DNA from: Larkinella terrae
GTDB taxonomy: Bacteria; Bacteroidota; Bacteroidia; Cytophagales; Spirosomataceae
Length of the DNA stretch: 64,000 bases
Assembly (NCBI RefSeq): GCF_009668025.1
Contig: NZ_WJXZ01000014.1
Coordinates: forward strand, 1,521,097 to 1,585,096
Direction: 5' to 3'
The translations under genes and the position numbers were made by a program. How positions within the stretch are numbered: position 1 is the stretch's first letter; each line of letters opens with the position of its first letter. Shown piece by piece: positions 42,736 through 51,965 of the stretch. The notes under the pieces were generated by a model, which saw only the letters and a list, made by a program, of their open reading frames with translations, made no database searches and was not told the origin of the DNA.

Positions 42736-44218
42736 AATACAAAACCCACGTGTCTTTTCCGCCCCCGCCCTGCGAGGAGTTGACCACCAGCGAGCCTTTG
42801 CGCAGGGCCACGCGCGTCAAACCGCCGGGAATCACGTTGATGCCGTCGCCGTATAAAATGTAAGGGCGCAGATCGACGTGACGGCCTTCCGTGTGATCCC
42901 CGACGAGGGTGGGAACGCGCGAAAGCGAAATCGTGGGCTGGGCAATGTAATTCCGCGGGTTGTCCTTGATTTTTTTCCGGAAAAGTTTGTGTTCGGCTTT
43001 GGTGGCTTTCGGGCCGATCAGCATGCCGTAGCCGCCCGCTTCGTTGGCTTCCTTCACCACCAGTTGCTCGATGTTTTCCAGCACGTATTTGCAATCTTCT
43101 TCCTCCCGGCAGATGTACGTCTGCACGTTCGGAATAATGGCTTCTTCGCCCAGATAATATTTGATGATGCGCGGAACGTAGGCATAAATCACCTTGTCGT
43201 CGGCCACGCCGGTGCCGGGCGCATTGGCTAGCGCCACCCGCCCTTTCTTGTAAACTTCAAAAATGCCGGGAATCCCGATCAGCGATTCCGGATTGAAGAC
43301 GTGGGGATCAAGGAAGGTATCGTCGATCCGGCGGTAAATCACATCGACGGTCTGGAAGCCTTTGGTCGTTCGCATTTTGACATAACCGCCCGAAACCACC
43401 AGATCACGCGAATCGACCAGCTCGACGCCCATTTGCTGGGCCAGGTAGGAATGTTCAAAATACGCCGAATTATAAATTCCGGGCGTCAGGACCACCACGG
43501 TCGGGTCGGGCCGGTCGGCAATGTGCTGGAGCAATTGCAGCAGACGGGTCGGGTAATCGGAAACCGGTCGAACGCCCGTACGCGCCAGCACTTCCGGAAA
43601 CGTCTGTTTCAACAGCTCCCGGTTTTCGAGCATGTACGACACGCCCGAAGGACAACGCAGGTTGTCTTCCAGCACCATAAACTGGCCGTCGTCGCCCCGG
43701 ATCAGGTCGGTTCCGGTAATGTGGCACCAGATATCCTTGGGCGGTTTCAGACCCATACAGGCGGGCAGGAAGCATTTGCTCGATTCAATCAGGTCACGCG
43801 GTACAATATTGTCATTCAAAATGTGTTGATCATTATACACGTCGTGAATAAACAGGTTTATCGCCTGGATGCGCTGAATCAGTCCGCGTTCGACCCGGTT
43901 CCATTCATCAGAGGGAATCACCCGCGGAATGATGTCGATGGGCATGATGCGTTCGGTTCCTTCGCCTTCCGAATACACGTTGAAGGTGATGCCCATCGAC
44001 ATCAGGGCCCGTTCGGCGGCATGCTGGCGACCAATGACATCCTCCCGGCTCAGTTGTTCGACCCGCTGCTTAAACTGGTCATAACCCGAACGGACCTGGC
44101 CATCGGCCGTAAACATTTCATCGTAGAAGTTATCGGTTTGATAATCAGTAAAAGAAAAAGAATTTTCCTGTGATTGCGACTGCGTTTGGCCTCCTTGTGA
44201 TTGCGATTGAATTTGCAT
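42734..44218 (-). CDS. Circularly permuted type 2 ATP-grasp protein
   Basis: 494 residues. A glutamine/serine-rich N-terminus (QSQSQGGQTQSQSQEN) precedes the catalytic core: NVYSEGEGTERIMPIDIIPRVI, WCHITGTDLIRGDDGQFMVLEDNLRCPSGVSYMLENR and GYGMLIGPKATKAEHKLF, the hallmarks of DUF404/407/1006-type circularly permuted ATP-grasp ligases. These probably form peptide-like bonds and usually sit beside alpha-E and transglutaminase-like genes; neither partner is adjacent here. The stop codon lies in a repeat arm. Confidence 0.93.
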   Translation of the reverse strand: MQIQSQSQGGQTQSQSQENSFSFTDYQTDNFYDEMFTADGQVRSGYDQFKQRVEQLSREDVIGRQHAAERALMSMGITFNVYSEGEGTERIMPIDIIPRVIPSDEWNRVERGLIQRIQAINLFIHDVYNDQHILNDNIVPRDLIESSKCFLPACMGLKPPKDIWCHITGTDLIRGDDGQFMVLEDNLRCPSGVSYMLENRELLKQTFPEVLARTGVRPVSDYPTRLLQLLQHIADRPDPTVVVLTPGIYNSAYFEHSYLAQQMGVELVDSRDLVVSGGYVKMRTTKGFQTVDVIYRRIDDTFLDPHVFNPESLIGIPGIFEVYKKGRVALANAPGTGVADDKVIYAYVPRIIKYYLGEEAIIPNVQTYICREEEDCKYVLENIEQLVVKEANEAGGYGMLIGPKATKAEHKLFRKKIKDNPRNYIAQPTISLSRVPTLVGDHTEGRHVDLRPYILYGDGINVIPGGLTRVALRKGSLVVNSSQGGGGKDTWVLY

Positions 44219-44268
44219 AGGTGGGTTGGTAATTTTGGCGAATAAACCCTTAAAATTGCAATAATATA

Positions 44269-44276
44269 CAAAATTA
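44269..44276 (-). promoter_or_regulatory. Candidate -7 element for the ATP-grasp gene
   Basis: Minus strand reads TAATTTTG, a full TAnnTTTG match, 51 nt before the start. No matching -33 TTG. The rest of the 216-nt divergent region shows no other clear signal. Confidence 0.4.
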
Positions 44277-44434
44277 TATATGGTTGATATTGAATAGGGG
44301 CAGATTTTTATTTATTTCGGCCGAAAGATTCCAATTTTGCCGTTAAATAACTGCCGCTTCATTTCCGTAAACATCATGTATCTTTAAAGACTCAACAACG
44401 CGTAACGGTTTGAATCATGTCTATTTTTAGTTGA

Positions 44435-45991
44435 ATGAGAGGGAGATACGGTCGACTATTCACAACGTTGGCAATTCTGGGGTCGATTGTCCCGGCGATG
44501 GGCCAATACCTGACAGGAATTGTAAACAGCAATTACGGAGGTACGCAATCCATTTATCGCCACCCATCGGAGGTGGTCGATTCCCGCTATCGGGTTTACA
44601 TCAATCTGGCAGCGACTGATCTATACGCTTCCAACAACTATGTCCGCTGGGTGGCACCTTTCCCGCTTGTCCGGTACCTGACCGGTCAGGTACCGGCCCA
44701 ATACCGGACGGAACGCGGCAGGAGCCTGGGCCGAACCGGTTACCTGAAAGAACAACTGAACGATCGTGACAAGCGATTGACCCTCGGCGGAGAAGTGCGC
44801 GGGCCCTCGGCCCTCGTTACCATAAACGACCGATTTGGCGTTGCTTTTACGACGCGCGCCCGAACCGGTATTTCGTACCGCCGGACATCGGAAGAAACCG
44901 CCCGGTTGATGTTGTACGGAACCCAAATTGCTGAATTGCAGCGCGTTCTGAACGAAGGCCAGCACGGCATGGCGAACATCAATGGTTATGCCGAATTGGC
45001 GGCAACCTTTGGCGCCGTTATTTTCGACAACGATGACCGGTTTTTGAAGGCGGGGCTAACCATCAAGCGGGAAATCGGTTTTTATAACGCCCACATTCGG
45101 GTCGACGACGGCACGCACCAGATTATTCGCGACCCCAATGCGATTGGTTTTCAGGCGTTAAATGTTCGAAAATTCGACGGCGTTTATGGTTACACGAACC
45201 AGACGGCTTTTCAACGGGCCAGACTGTCGCCGGGATGGCTTTTTGGGAAACAGTCGGCCGGTGGGGGCTGGGGTTTCGACCTCGGGATAACGTATGAATA
45301 CCGCCCTGACTTCCGCAGATATACGTACCGGGAACAAGGCGAAGTTCGCCGGGATCCAACCAAAAACAAATACCTTTACCGCATTTCGGCCTCACTCGTC
45401 GACATTGGCGGTATTCGCTTCCGGAACCCGGAAATGGTCAATTTGTATCAGGTTTCGGTTACCAATAAAATCATATCGAACACGACCTTCATTGGGGTGA
45501 AAACGCCCGACGAAATAAACGAGCGGGTTGTCAATTCGCTTGGTCTGCCGCTGATGAACCGGGCAACCTCGTACCGATCAGGCCTGCCTACGGCGCTGAA
45601 TATCAGCGCTGATTATCAGTTCAAAGATCAGTTGTACGTCGGTTTTCTGTTGACCCAAAGCCTGGTTTCACCCAATGCCGTGGCCATGATAACGCCTTCG
45701 ATGCTGGCCGTTGTACCCCGTTGGGAAAGCCGCTGGGCCGAGGTTTCCATGCCGATTGCGTTGCAGGACAATTATACCATGCCAACCATTGGGCTGGCCC
45801 TGCGGCTGGGTCCGGTATTCGCCGGAACTGATCATTTGGGCGGAATCGCCAATATTGGCAATCCGCGCGGAGCCAATTTCTACGCAGGAGCCACCATTCC
45901 GCTGTTCCGCCGGGGACCTAAAAATCCGAACGACTGCTATTTTCCTCCCCAGGAAGGCGGGTACTGGAAACGTTTTGGCCGACGGCGGTAA
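44435..45991 (+). CDS. DUF5723-type outer membrane/exported protein
   Basis: 518 residues. Leader MRGRYGRLFTTLAILGSIVPAMGQ precedes SNYGGTQSIYRHPSEVVDSRYRVYINLAATDLYASNNYVRW, typical of DUF5723 proteins (large predicted beta-barrels of Bacteroidota). Strand-like stretches continue to FYAGATIPLFRRG. The C-terminal tail is rich in Pro, Gly and aromatic residues with basic ends. Likely outer membrane located; function unknown. A hairpin overlapping the stop follows. Confidence 0.8.
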   Translation: MRGRYGRLFTTLAILGSIVPAMGQYLTGIVNSNYGGTQSIYRHPSEVVDSRYRVYINLAATDLYASNNYVRWVAPFPLVRYLTGQVPAQYRTERGRSLGRTGYLKEQLNDRDKRLTLGGEVRGPSALVTINDRFGVAFTTRARTGISYRRTSEETARLMLYGTQIAELQRVLNEGQHGMANINGYAELAATFGAVIFDNDDRFLKAGLTIKREIGFYNAHIRVDDGTHQIIRDPNAIGFQALNVRKFDGVYGYTNQTAFQRARLSPGWLFGKQSAGGGWGFDLGITYEYRPDFRRYTYREQGEVRRDPTKNKYLYRISASLVDIGGIRFRNPEMVNLYQVSVTNKIISNTTFIGVKTPDEINERVVNSLGLPLMNRATSYRSGLPTALNISADYQFKDQLYVGFLLTQSLVSPNAVAMITPSMLAVVPRWESRWAEVSMPIALQDNYTMPTIGLALRLGPVFAGTDHLGGIANIGNPRGANFYAGATIPLFRRGPKNPNDCYFPPQEGGYWKRFGRRR

Positions 45992-46010
45992 ACCGGAAAG
46001 CGGTTTACCG
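45986..46010 (+). terminator. Hairpin at the end of the DUF5723 gene
   Basis: CGGTAAACCG (45,986-45,995) and CGGTTTACCG (46,001-46,010), loop 5 nt. The stop codon TAA is in the left arm. A T-rich stretch (TTTCCGGTTTTC) follows. Confidence 0.65.
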
Positions 46011-46095
46011 TTTCCGGTTTTCTTCCTCTCCGAACTGTCCAGTTTAGTACAATACCGTGTCCGTTTCTGGACAAGATCCAAACTGATCTATCTTG

Positions 46096-46130
46096 AAAAA
46101 CCGCCATTTCCTTGAAAAAAGGTGGTTTTT
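46096..46130. terminator. Second hairpin before padR
   Basis: AAAAACCGCC (46,096-46,105) and GGTGGTTTTT (46,121-46,130) with one G-T pair form a terminator-like stem ahead of the PadR gene. Confidence 0.5.
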
Positions 46131-46204
46131 GCTCGTTGGTCTGCTATTTGCTATGCAAAAGAGTAAGATAAAATTTCTGACAGAACTGGTATCTCAATCA
46201 CGAA

Positions 46205-46537
46205 ATGAAAGGCACGCAATTAGGCGAATTTGAAGAATTAGTCCTGCTAACCATCGCGCTCCTTTTCGACGACGCCTACAGCGTGGCCGTCGTTGAAACC
46301 CTCAGCGAGAAGCTGGAACGGCCCATGAGCCTGGGTGCCGTTCACCGCACCATGCAGCGACTCGAAGAAAAGGGGATGGTCAGTTCCCGGTTTGGCGACG
46401 CCACCGCCGAACGGGGTGGTCGAAGCAAACGACTCTTTACCGTTACGCTGGCTGGGGAGCAGGCTTTGCGGGAAATGCGCCGTATTCGCAATGAGTTGTG
46501 GGCGGGCATTCCGAAAACCGCCTGGTCGGGATTGTAA
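46205..46537 (+). CDS. PadR family transcriptional regulator
   Basis: 110 residues. A winged helix of PadR type: LGEFEELVLLTIALLFDDAYSVAVVETLSEKLERPMSLGAVHRTMQRLEEKGMV, then the wing with SRFGDATAERGGRSKRLFTVTLAGEQAL. The compact form lacks a long C-terminal dimer helix. In Bacteroidota such genes precede permeases with a prefix domain, as here; it probably controls the downstream 876-residue permease gene. A family A repeat lies between the two. Confidence 0.92.
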   Translation: MKGTQLGEFEELVLLTIALLFDDAYSVAVVETLSEKLERPMSLGAVHRTMQRLEEKGMVSSRFGDATAERGGRSKRLFTVTLAGEQALREMRRIRNELWAGIPKTAWSGL

Positions 46538-46540
46538 ATT

Positions 46541-46653
46541 AATGAACAATTAACAATTAATAATGAATGGTACGTGAGGTGAGATGTTACTGATAATCAG
46601 TTTTTTATATTCATTGTTCATTATTATTTGTTCATTACTAATTTTTCATTCAT
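46541..46653. repeat. Intergenic self-complementary word repeat, family A (copy A4)
   Basis: A left block of AATGAACAATTAACAATTAATAATG words (46,541-46,570) faces a right block of ATTCATTGTTCATTATT / GTTCATTACTAATTTTTCATTCAT words (46,609-46,653). Imperfect pairing, longer spacer (38 nt) than other copies. Ends 14 nt before the permease start. Confidence 0.65.
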
Positions 46654-46667
46654 ACGCATTCTTCCTC

Positions 46668-49298
46668 ATGAAAAATAAACCGCCCCGCTGGGCCGAATGG
46701 CTGGTGGAACGTATTGCGGCCCCATACCTGCGCGATGAAATTCTGGGTGATTTGTCCGAACTGTTTCAGAGACGCGGGAATCGCTACGGTTATTCCAAGG
46801 CTCGGTTATTTTATTGGCTGGATGTCCTGCTGCTCATGCATCCCCGTCTCTGGCGCCGGAAACCCCGTTCCGTTGCGTATGCTCCCCAATTCACTGATTA
46901 TCAAAACCCATCCCCACTGCTTATGTTAAGCAACTATTTTAAAATTGCCCTGCGAAAACTCAATCGCAACAAAGCGTATACCCTGATCAACGTTGTAAGT
47001 CTGGGACTTGGCATTGCCTGCGCCATTCTGATTTTTACGCTCGTGAAATACCACCTGAGTTTCGATACCTTCCATGCCAATAAGGACCGGATTTTTCGGG
47101 TATTTACGGAACTGCACGACAGTAAGACGCGCTATAATCCGGGCGTTCCGAACCCAATGGGCGACGCGCTCCGGAACGGGTTTACTGCCTTTGAAAAAGT
47201 AGGCCGGATTGCTTTTCTGGAAAAAAGAGTGGTAGAGATATCACCGAACAAAAAGTTTAAGGAAGATATCGCTTTTGCCGACCCGGAATTTCTGGAAATC
47301 ACCAATTTCCCGCTGGAACAGGGAAATTCAAAAACCGCCCTGCAGGAGCGAAATACGGCTTTGATTACGGATCGGGTCGCTAAAAAATACTTCGGAGCCG
47401 AAGACCCGATCGGCAAGATCGTCCACGTCGATGATTCGTTGGTGGTCCGCATTACGGGTATTCTGCGGGACCTGCCGGCCAACACCGACATCCGCCCGGA
47501 AATGTACATTCCGTTTGGCAATTTGAAAGATCACACACCCTGGATGGTGGAAAAAGACTGGTGGTTCAGCGTCAGCGATGATATGCAATGTTATGTTCGA
47601 CTCAAACCGGGTGTGTCGGCGGCTTCGGTCGATAACACGGTTCTTCCGGCGGTTTCGAGTAAATACTACGACGAAAAAATGGCGAAGTTTTTCCGGTTCA
47701 AACTCCAGCCTATTTCCGATGTTCATTTCAATCCGAACCTGAAGGGGAATACGGAGAAAAAAAATCTCTGGGCGTTTGGGTTGATCGGCCTGTTTCTCAT
47801 CATCACGACCTGCGTCAATTTCGTCAATCTCTCTACTGCTCAGGCCCTTGGCCGGTCAAAAGAAATTGGAGTCCGGAAGGTGATGGGAAGCCAGCGGGGA
47901 GCGCTTTTCTGGCAGTTTATGACCGAAACCGCCCTGATTACCGGCATGGCTACGCTGGTTGCGTTTGGACTGGCGTATCTCGCGCTACCGGTCGTCAATC
48001 AATTGTTCGAAATCGACCTGACGCTCAATCCGTTCACCGACATCTACCTGATCACGTTTTTACCGGTTTTACTGCTGGTCGTCATCTTTATTTCGGGTTC
48101 TTATCCCGGCCTGATTCTGGCCCGTTTTCAGCCGGTTATGGCGCTGAAGGGCAAGCTGTCGCAACGCCAGTTGGGCGGTTTTTCGCTACGGAAGGGCCTG
48201 GTTATCACGCAATTCGCTATTTCACAATTGCTGATTATCGGAACGCTGGTGATCGCCAATCAACTCCGGTATTCGCAACAGGCGGATATGGGTTTTGAGA
48301 AAGATGCCGTGGTGATGCTGCCGGTTCCCGAGAATAAAAAGTCCACAATAAACACCCTGAGTGCGCAGTTTTCCGAATTACCGGGTGTGGAAAGCAGTAC
48401 GTTTTTTGATACCGCACCCGCTGCGGAGGAGGTAGGAAGCACCGGCATTCAGTTTGATTCCCGAACCGAGTCCGAAACGTTTTCCATTGCGATCAAAGCC
48501 GCCGACGACCGGTTTGTGCCCACCTTTGAGATTCCGATGGTGGCAGGTCGGAACCTGAATCCGTCGGATACGATCCGGGAATACATTGTGAATGAATCTG
48601 CCGTAAAAGCGCTGCAACTTAAATCCAATCAGGAAGTAGTGGGAAAACGGGCGGTGATCAACGGGCGGCCGGGCACCATTGTCGGCGTGATGAAAGACTT
48701 CCACTACCGGTCATTTCACGTCGGGATTGAACCGCTCTGCATCACCACGAGGAGCGAAAATTACATGAACTGCGCGGTGAAGGTCAACCTGCGCAATTTG
48801 CCTGCCACCCTCGCCGGACTGGAAAAAAGCTGGTCGGCAATGTATCCGTCTTCCATTTTCACGTATCAGTTTCTGGATGAGGAAATTGAGCGGTTTTATA
48901 AGCTCGACACAATGATGCTCCGGCTAATTCAGGCGTTTGCCGGTATCGCCATTTTTATCGGTTGTTTGGGATTGTACGGCTTGATTTCGTTTATGGCGGA
49001 GCAAAAAAACAAGGAAATCGGCGTTCGCAAAGTACTGGGAGCCAGCGTTCCGAGCATTCTGTGGTTGTTCTGCAAAGAGTTTGCCCGGCTGCTGCTGATC
49101 GCGTTCGTGCTGGCGGCTCCGCTGGCGTGGTGGGTCATGAACGGCTGGCTGAATAATTTCGTGTACCGAATCGAATTGGGTGCCGGAATTTTCGCGCTCG
49201 CGATTGTAATCACCGTCGTTATTTCGGTTTTGACCGTCGGGTATCGATCGATGAAAGCCGCACTGATGAATCCGATCAAATCCTTGCGGTCGGAGTAA
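46668..49298 (+). CDS. MacB/FtsX-type ABC transporter permease with prefix domain
   Basis: 876 residues from the ATG at 46,668 (MKNKPPRWAEWLVERI). The reading to 46,584 would translate the family A repeat. Residues 1-90 form the 'permease prefix domain 2' (YLRDEILGDLSELFQRRGNRYGYSKARLFYWLDVLLL). The body is a MacB-like permease: a membrane helix (YTLINVVSLGLGIACAILIFTLV), a periplasmic domain, two FtsX-like bundles (CVNFVNLSTAQALGRSKEIGVRKVMG and GCLGLYGLISFMAEQKNKEIGVRKVLG) and a further helix set. No ATPase gene is adjacent. Possibly lipoprotein or drug export, or mechanotransmission. Confidence 0.88.
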   Translation: MKNKPPRWAEWLVERIAAPYLRDEILGDLSELFQRRGNRYGYSKARLFYWLDVLLLMHPRLWRRKPRSVAYAPQFTDYQNPSPLLMLSNYFKIALRKLNRNKAYTLINVVSLGLGIACAILIFTLVKYHLSFDTFHANKDRIFRVFTELHDSKTRYNPGVPNPMGDALRNGFTAFEKVGRIAFLEKRVVEISPNKKFKEDIAFADPEFLEITNFPLEQGNSKTALQERNTALITDRVAKKYFGAEDPIGKIVHVDDSLVVRITGILRDLPANTDIRPEMYIPFGNLKDHTPWMVEKDWWFSVSDDMQCYVRLKPGVSAASVDNTVLPAVSSKYYDEKMAKFFRFKLQPISDVHFNPNLKGNTEKKNLWAFGLIGLFLIITTCVNFVNLSTAQALGRSKEIGVRKVMGSQRGALFWQFMTETALITGMATLVAFGLAYLALPVVNQLFEIDLTLNPFTDIYLITFLPVLLLVVIFISGSYPGLILARFQPVMALKGKLSQRQLGGFSLRKGLVITQFAISQLLIIGTLVIANQLRYSQQADMGFEKDAVVMLPVPENKKSTINTLSAQFSELPGVESSTFFDTAPAAEEVGSTGIQFDSRTESETFSIAIKAADDRFVPTFEIPMVAGRNLNPSDTIREYIVNESAVKALQLKSNQEVVGKRAVINGRPGTIVGVMKDFHYRSFHVGIEPLCITTRSENYMNCAVKVNLRNLPATLAGLEKSWSAMYPSSIFTYQFLDEEIERFYKLDTMMLRLIQAFAGIAIFIGCLGLYGLISFMAEQKNKEIGVRKVLGASVPSILWLFCKEFARLLLIAFVLAAPLAWWVMNGWLNNFVYRIELGAGIFALAIVITVVISVLTVGYRSMKAALMNPIKSLRSE

Positions 49299-49312
49299 AT
49301 TCTGAAACTGAT

Positions 49313-49353
49313 AAAACCGCCTGTTCCAGCGACTAGCTGGAACAGGCGGTTTT
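49313..49353 (+). terminator. Terminator after the permease gene
   Basis: Perfect 18-bp arms (49,313-49,330 and 49,336-49,353) with a 5-nt loop and terminal AAAA/TTTT. Strong intrinsic terminator. Confidence 0.9.
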
Positions 49354-49446
49354 ACGGAATAAACTGGAAAGGTTGACAGCGCGAAACCCGGTTTATTTTG
49401 CCGAAATGACCCCGGTATTTTGGCGTTTTTATTTATATTCGCTTAA

Positions 49447-50034
49447 ATGACAATAGCCATGCTGCAAACCACTGCTCCGGTATTTCCTCAGACGTTCGAT
49501 GAATTCCTGAACTGGGAACCCGTCGATGGGTATAAATATGAATGGAACGATGGGGAGATTATTCGATTTTCAGGAATGAAGAAAAAGCAATATTACATCT
49601 ATGATGTTTTGAACAGCCTTTTTATCGAAAAAAGTTATCATAAAATCGGAACATTCATGGCTGAACCTGACGTCATGTTAACCGCACTTCAAATGCGTCG
49701 GCCAGATATAGCTTATTTTACAAAAAAGCAGATTCAGCAAGGGCGGCAGGGAGAAGACGTTATTCCGGCTTTTGTCGTCGAGGTTCTTTCCGAAACGGAT
49801 CAGGCTTATCGGATTGAAGAGAAAATTGCTGAATACTTCAAAGCGGGTGTGCAAGTGGTCTGGAACATCTTTCCGGATGCCGCAGTCGTTTACGTTTATA
49901 CATCCCGCAAACAGGTTACCATTTGTCTGGACGATGACATTTGTTCTGCCGCACCGGTGCTTCCCGATTTTTCAATCCGGGTCAATGATCTTTTTGCCCC
50001 AACCGACGGAGAAAATCCCACACCAATTGCCTAA
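49447..50034 (+). CDS. Uma2 family (DUF820) putative endonuclease
   Basis: 195 residues of the restriction-endonuclease-like PD-(D/E)XK fold: YEWNDGEIIRFSG, FMAEPDVMLTALQMRRPDIAYF with the catalytic Asp, and AFVVEVLSETDQAYRIEEKIAEYFKAGV with Glu...Lys. The family is abundant in cyanobacteria and Bacteroidota as isolated genes; its role is unknown. The next feature is a decayed gene, with which it converges. Confidence 0.88.
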   Translation: MTIAMLQTTAPVFPQTFDEFLNWEPVDGYKYEWNDGEIIRFSGMKKKQYYIYDVLNSLFIEKSYHKIGTFMAEPDVMLTALQMRRPDIAYFTKKQIQQGRQGEDVIPAFVVEVLSETDQAYRIEEKIAEYFKAGVQVVWNIFPDAAVVYVYTSRKQVTICLDDDICSAAPVLPDFSIRVNDLFAPTDGENPTPIA

Positions 50035-50068
50035 ATCAGCAGTTTATGCCCGAAACCCGTGGGCAGTT

Positions 50069-50399
50069 TTAATTGCCATCTGCAAATTCTGAAGGGGAAT
50101 AGTAGCTCATCTCAAACTGGATTTTGACAAAATCCATGCCCGTGGCCCGAAAATAATCCAGATGCTAGATGGCGGCATTGCCGGTTCGTTGCCCGGCCGG
50201 GAAATGCAGGAAAAAACCGGCCGGAACGTAATTTGCCGGGCCGGTTTTTTCCAGTACCTGCATCATCCATCAGATCGAGCTTCGATTTGGCAGGCGCATT
50301 GAGCAGGGGACCTGCAATGCTTTTCGATAATGAGCCAGCCGTGGCAGCTCCCAGCGTAGAAGCGCCAGGAAATTCGCGCCGATGGATTGATTTTCCCAT
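50069..50399 (-). pseudogene. Decayed gene fragments: Tat leader plus a separate enzyme fragment
   Basis: On the minus strand an ATG at 50,399 opens a twin-arginine leader (SIHRREFPGASTLGAATAG, compare RREFLG in intact Tat signals), then NAPAKSKLDLMDD, after which the frame becomes meaningless. A second frame holds HLDYFRATGMDFVKIQFE (read from about 50,164 down to a TAA at 50,069), which resembles the start of uroporphyrinogen decarboxylase-like proteins; an in-frame TAG precedes it. The two pieces need not come from one gene. A perfect 14-bp hairpin (50,209-50,252) sits between them. Neither piece can be translated into a functional protein, and the family guess for the second is from memory only. 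Confidence 0.5.
50209..50252. terminator. Terminator downstream of hslU, within the decayed region
   Basis: GGAAAAAACCGGCC (50,209-50,222) and its complement (50,239-50,252), 16-nt loop with further pairing. The A/T tracts give it a terminator form on both strands. It is the first such structure beyond the hslU stop (160 nt). Confidence 0.6.
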
Positions 50400-50411
50400 A
50401 TCCGTGGATAC

Positions 50412-51812
50412 TTAAAGGATAAATTGGCTTAAATCCCGGTTTTTGACCAATTCATTCAGTTTTTCGCTGACCATTTCTTTCGTGATCGAAACCCTGGAAT
50501 CCGGGCCGATGACGTCGGGAATATCGAACATGAAATCGTTCAGCAAATGACTCATGACGGTTTGCAGACGGCGCGCCCCGATGTTCTCGACTTCGGAATT
50601 GACCTGAAACGCAATCCGGGCAATTTCGCGCAGGGAATCCTCTTCAAAGGTCAGTTCGACCTGTTCCGACTGCATCATGGCGACGTATTGCTTAGTAAGC
50701 GCGTTTTTAGGCGCTTTCAGAATCTGGAAGAAATCATCCTCCGACAAACTTTGCAGTTCCACCCGAATCGGGAAACGGCCCTGCAATTCCGGAATCAGAT
50801 CCGACGGTTTTGATACGTGAAACGCGCCAGCGGCCACAAACAGGATGTGATCGGTATTGATGCTACCATATTTGGTATTGACGGTGGTTCCTTCTACAAT
50901 CGGTAGCAAATCGCGCTGCACACCCTCGCGGCTGACGTCCGGACCGCCCGAGCCGCTGCCCCGGTTGGTGGCAATTTTGTCGATTTCGTCGATGAAAATG
51001 ATACCCGTATTTTCGGCCCGGCGGATCGCTTCGTCCTTCACCTCGTCCATGTCGATGAGCTTGGCGGCTTCTTCTTCCAGCAAAATTTTCTTGGCTTCGG
51101 CAATCGTCACCTTGCGTTTTTTGCCGCGCCGGGGCATCATGCCGCCGATCATTTCCTGAATATTCATCATCGACAATTCATCGACGGTTCCGCCGATCAT
51201 GCCGATGTTGGGGGCCGCGCTCTGCTGAACGTCGATCTCAATTTTCCGCTCGTCCATTTCGCCCCTGCGGATTTTCTCCCGAAACCGCTCCCGGGTTCGC
51301 TCGTTCAACTCGGCGTCGGAATCCGGAATTTCGCCTTTTTCGTTGAGGTCTTCCAGTTGAAAACCAGCCGGTTGTTTGATGGGCGGTATCAGAATGTCGA
51401 GAATCATGTCTTCCACAATCTGCTGGGCCCGTGTCTTCACCTGTTCTTTCTTGGCGGCTTTCACCATGTTCACCGACTGCTCGACCAGATCGCGCACCAT
51501 GCTTTCGACATCGCGCCCAACGTAACCAACTTCCGTAAATTTCGAGGCTTCCACTTTGGTAAATGGCGCGTCGGCAATTTTGGCGAGCCGCCGGGCAATT
51601 TCGGTTTTCCCAACGCCGGTGGCCCCAATCATCAGAATGTTGTTGGGCGTAATTTCCTGCTGCATATCGGGCGAACTATTCATGCGTCGCCAGCGATTGC
51701 GGAGGGCAATGGAGACATATCGCTTGGCGTCGTGCTGACCAATAATGTACTGGTCGAGTTCCGCAACGATCTGCCGCGGTGTTAAATCCTTAAGTGCTTG
51801 CTGTTGGGTCAT
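50412..51812 (-). CDS. hslU: ATP-dependent protease ATPase subunit HslU
   Basis: 466 residues, normal length. AAA+ unfoldase of the HslUV protease: start [33 protein letters not shown], Walker A GATGVGKT at 63-70, the I-domain insertion (about 110-240, glycine-poor and charged), Walker [12 protein letters not shown], sensor region [29 protein letters not shown], and the C-terminal [26 protein letters not shown] and SQFIL tail, whose hydrophobic end inserts in HslV. No hslV is adjacent in the window, so the peptidase gene must lie elsewhere or be absent. Confidence 0.96.
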   Translation of the reverse strand: MTQQQALKDLTPRQIVAELDQYIIGQHDAKRYVSIALRNRWRRMNSSPDMQQEITPNNILMIGATGVGKTEIARRLAKIADAPFTKVEASKFTEVGYVGRDVESMVRDLVEQSVNMVKAAKKEQVKTRAQQIVEDMILDILIPPIKQPAGFQLEDLNEKGEIPDSDAELNERTRERFREKIRRGEMDERKIEIDVQQSAAPNIGMIGGTVDELSMMNIQEMIGGMMPRRGKKRKVTIAEAKKILLEEEAAKLIDMDEVKDEAIRRAENTGIIFIDEIDKIATNRGSGSGGPDVSREGVQRDLLPIVEGTTVNTKYGSINTDHILFVAAGAFHVSKPSDLIPELQGRFPIRVELQSLSEDDFFQILKAPKNALTKQYVAMMQSEQVELTFEEDSLREIARIAFQVNSEVENIGARRLQTVMSHLLNDFMFDIPDVIGPDSRVSITKEMVSEKLNELVKNRDLSQFIL

Positions 51813-51817
51813 AATTC

Positions 51818-51925
51818 AATGAATAATTAACAATGAATAATGAACGAGGAATAGAGAATGGATGCAGAGTGCCTGAACCCCCATTTTTCATTATTCACTG
51901 TTCATTGTTCATTGTTCATTGTTCA
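51818..51925. repeat. Intergenic self-complementary word repeat, family A (copy A5)
   Basis: A left block (51,818-51,845) of AATGAATAATTAACAATG words and a right block (51,887-51,925) of TTCATTATTCACTGTTCATTG, then repeated GTTCATT words. The element fills most of the porQ-hslU gap, with the left block starting 6 nt from the hslU ATG. Confidence 0.7.
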
Positions 51926-51965
51926 CAAAGAAACGGAGTAAACTGTAATTTGTGCCGGGATTTAG

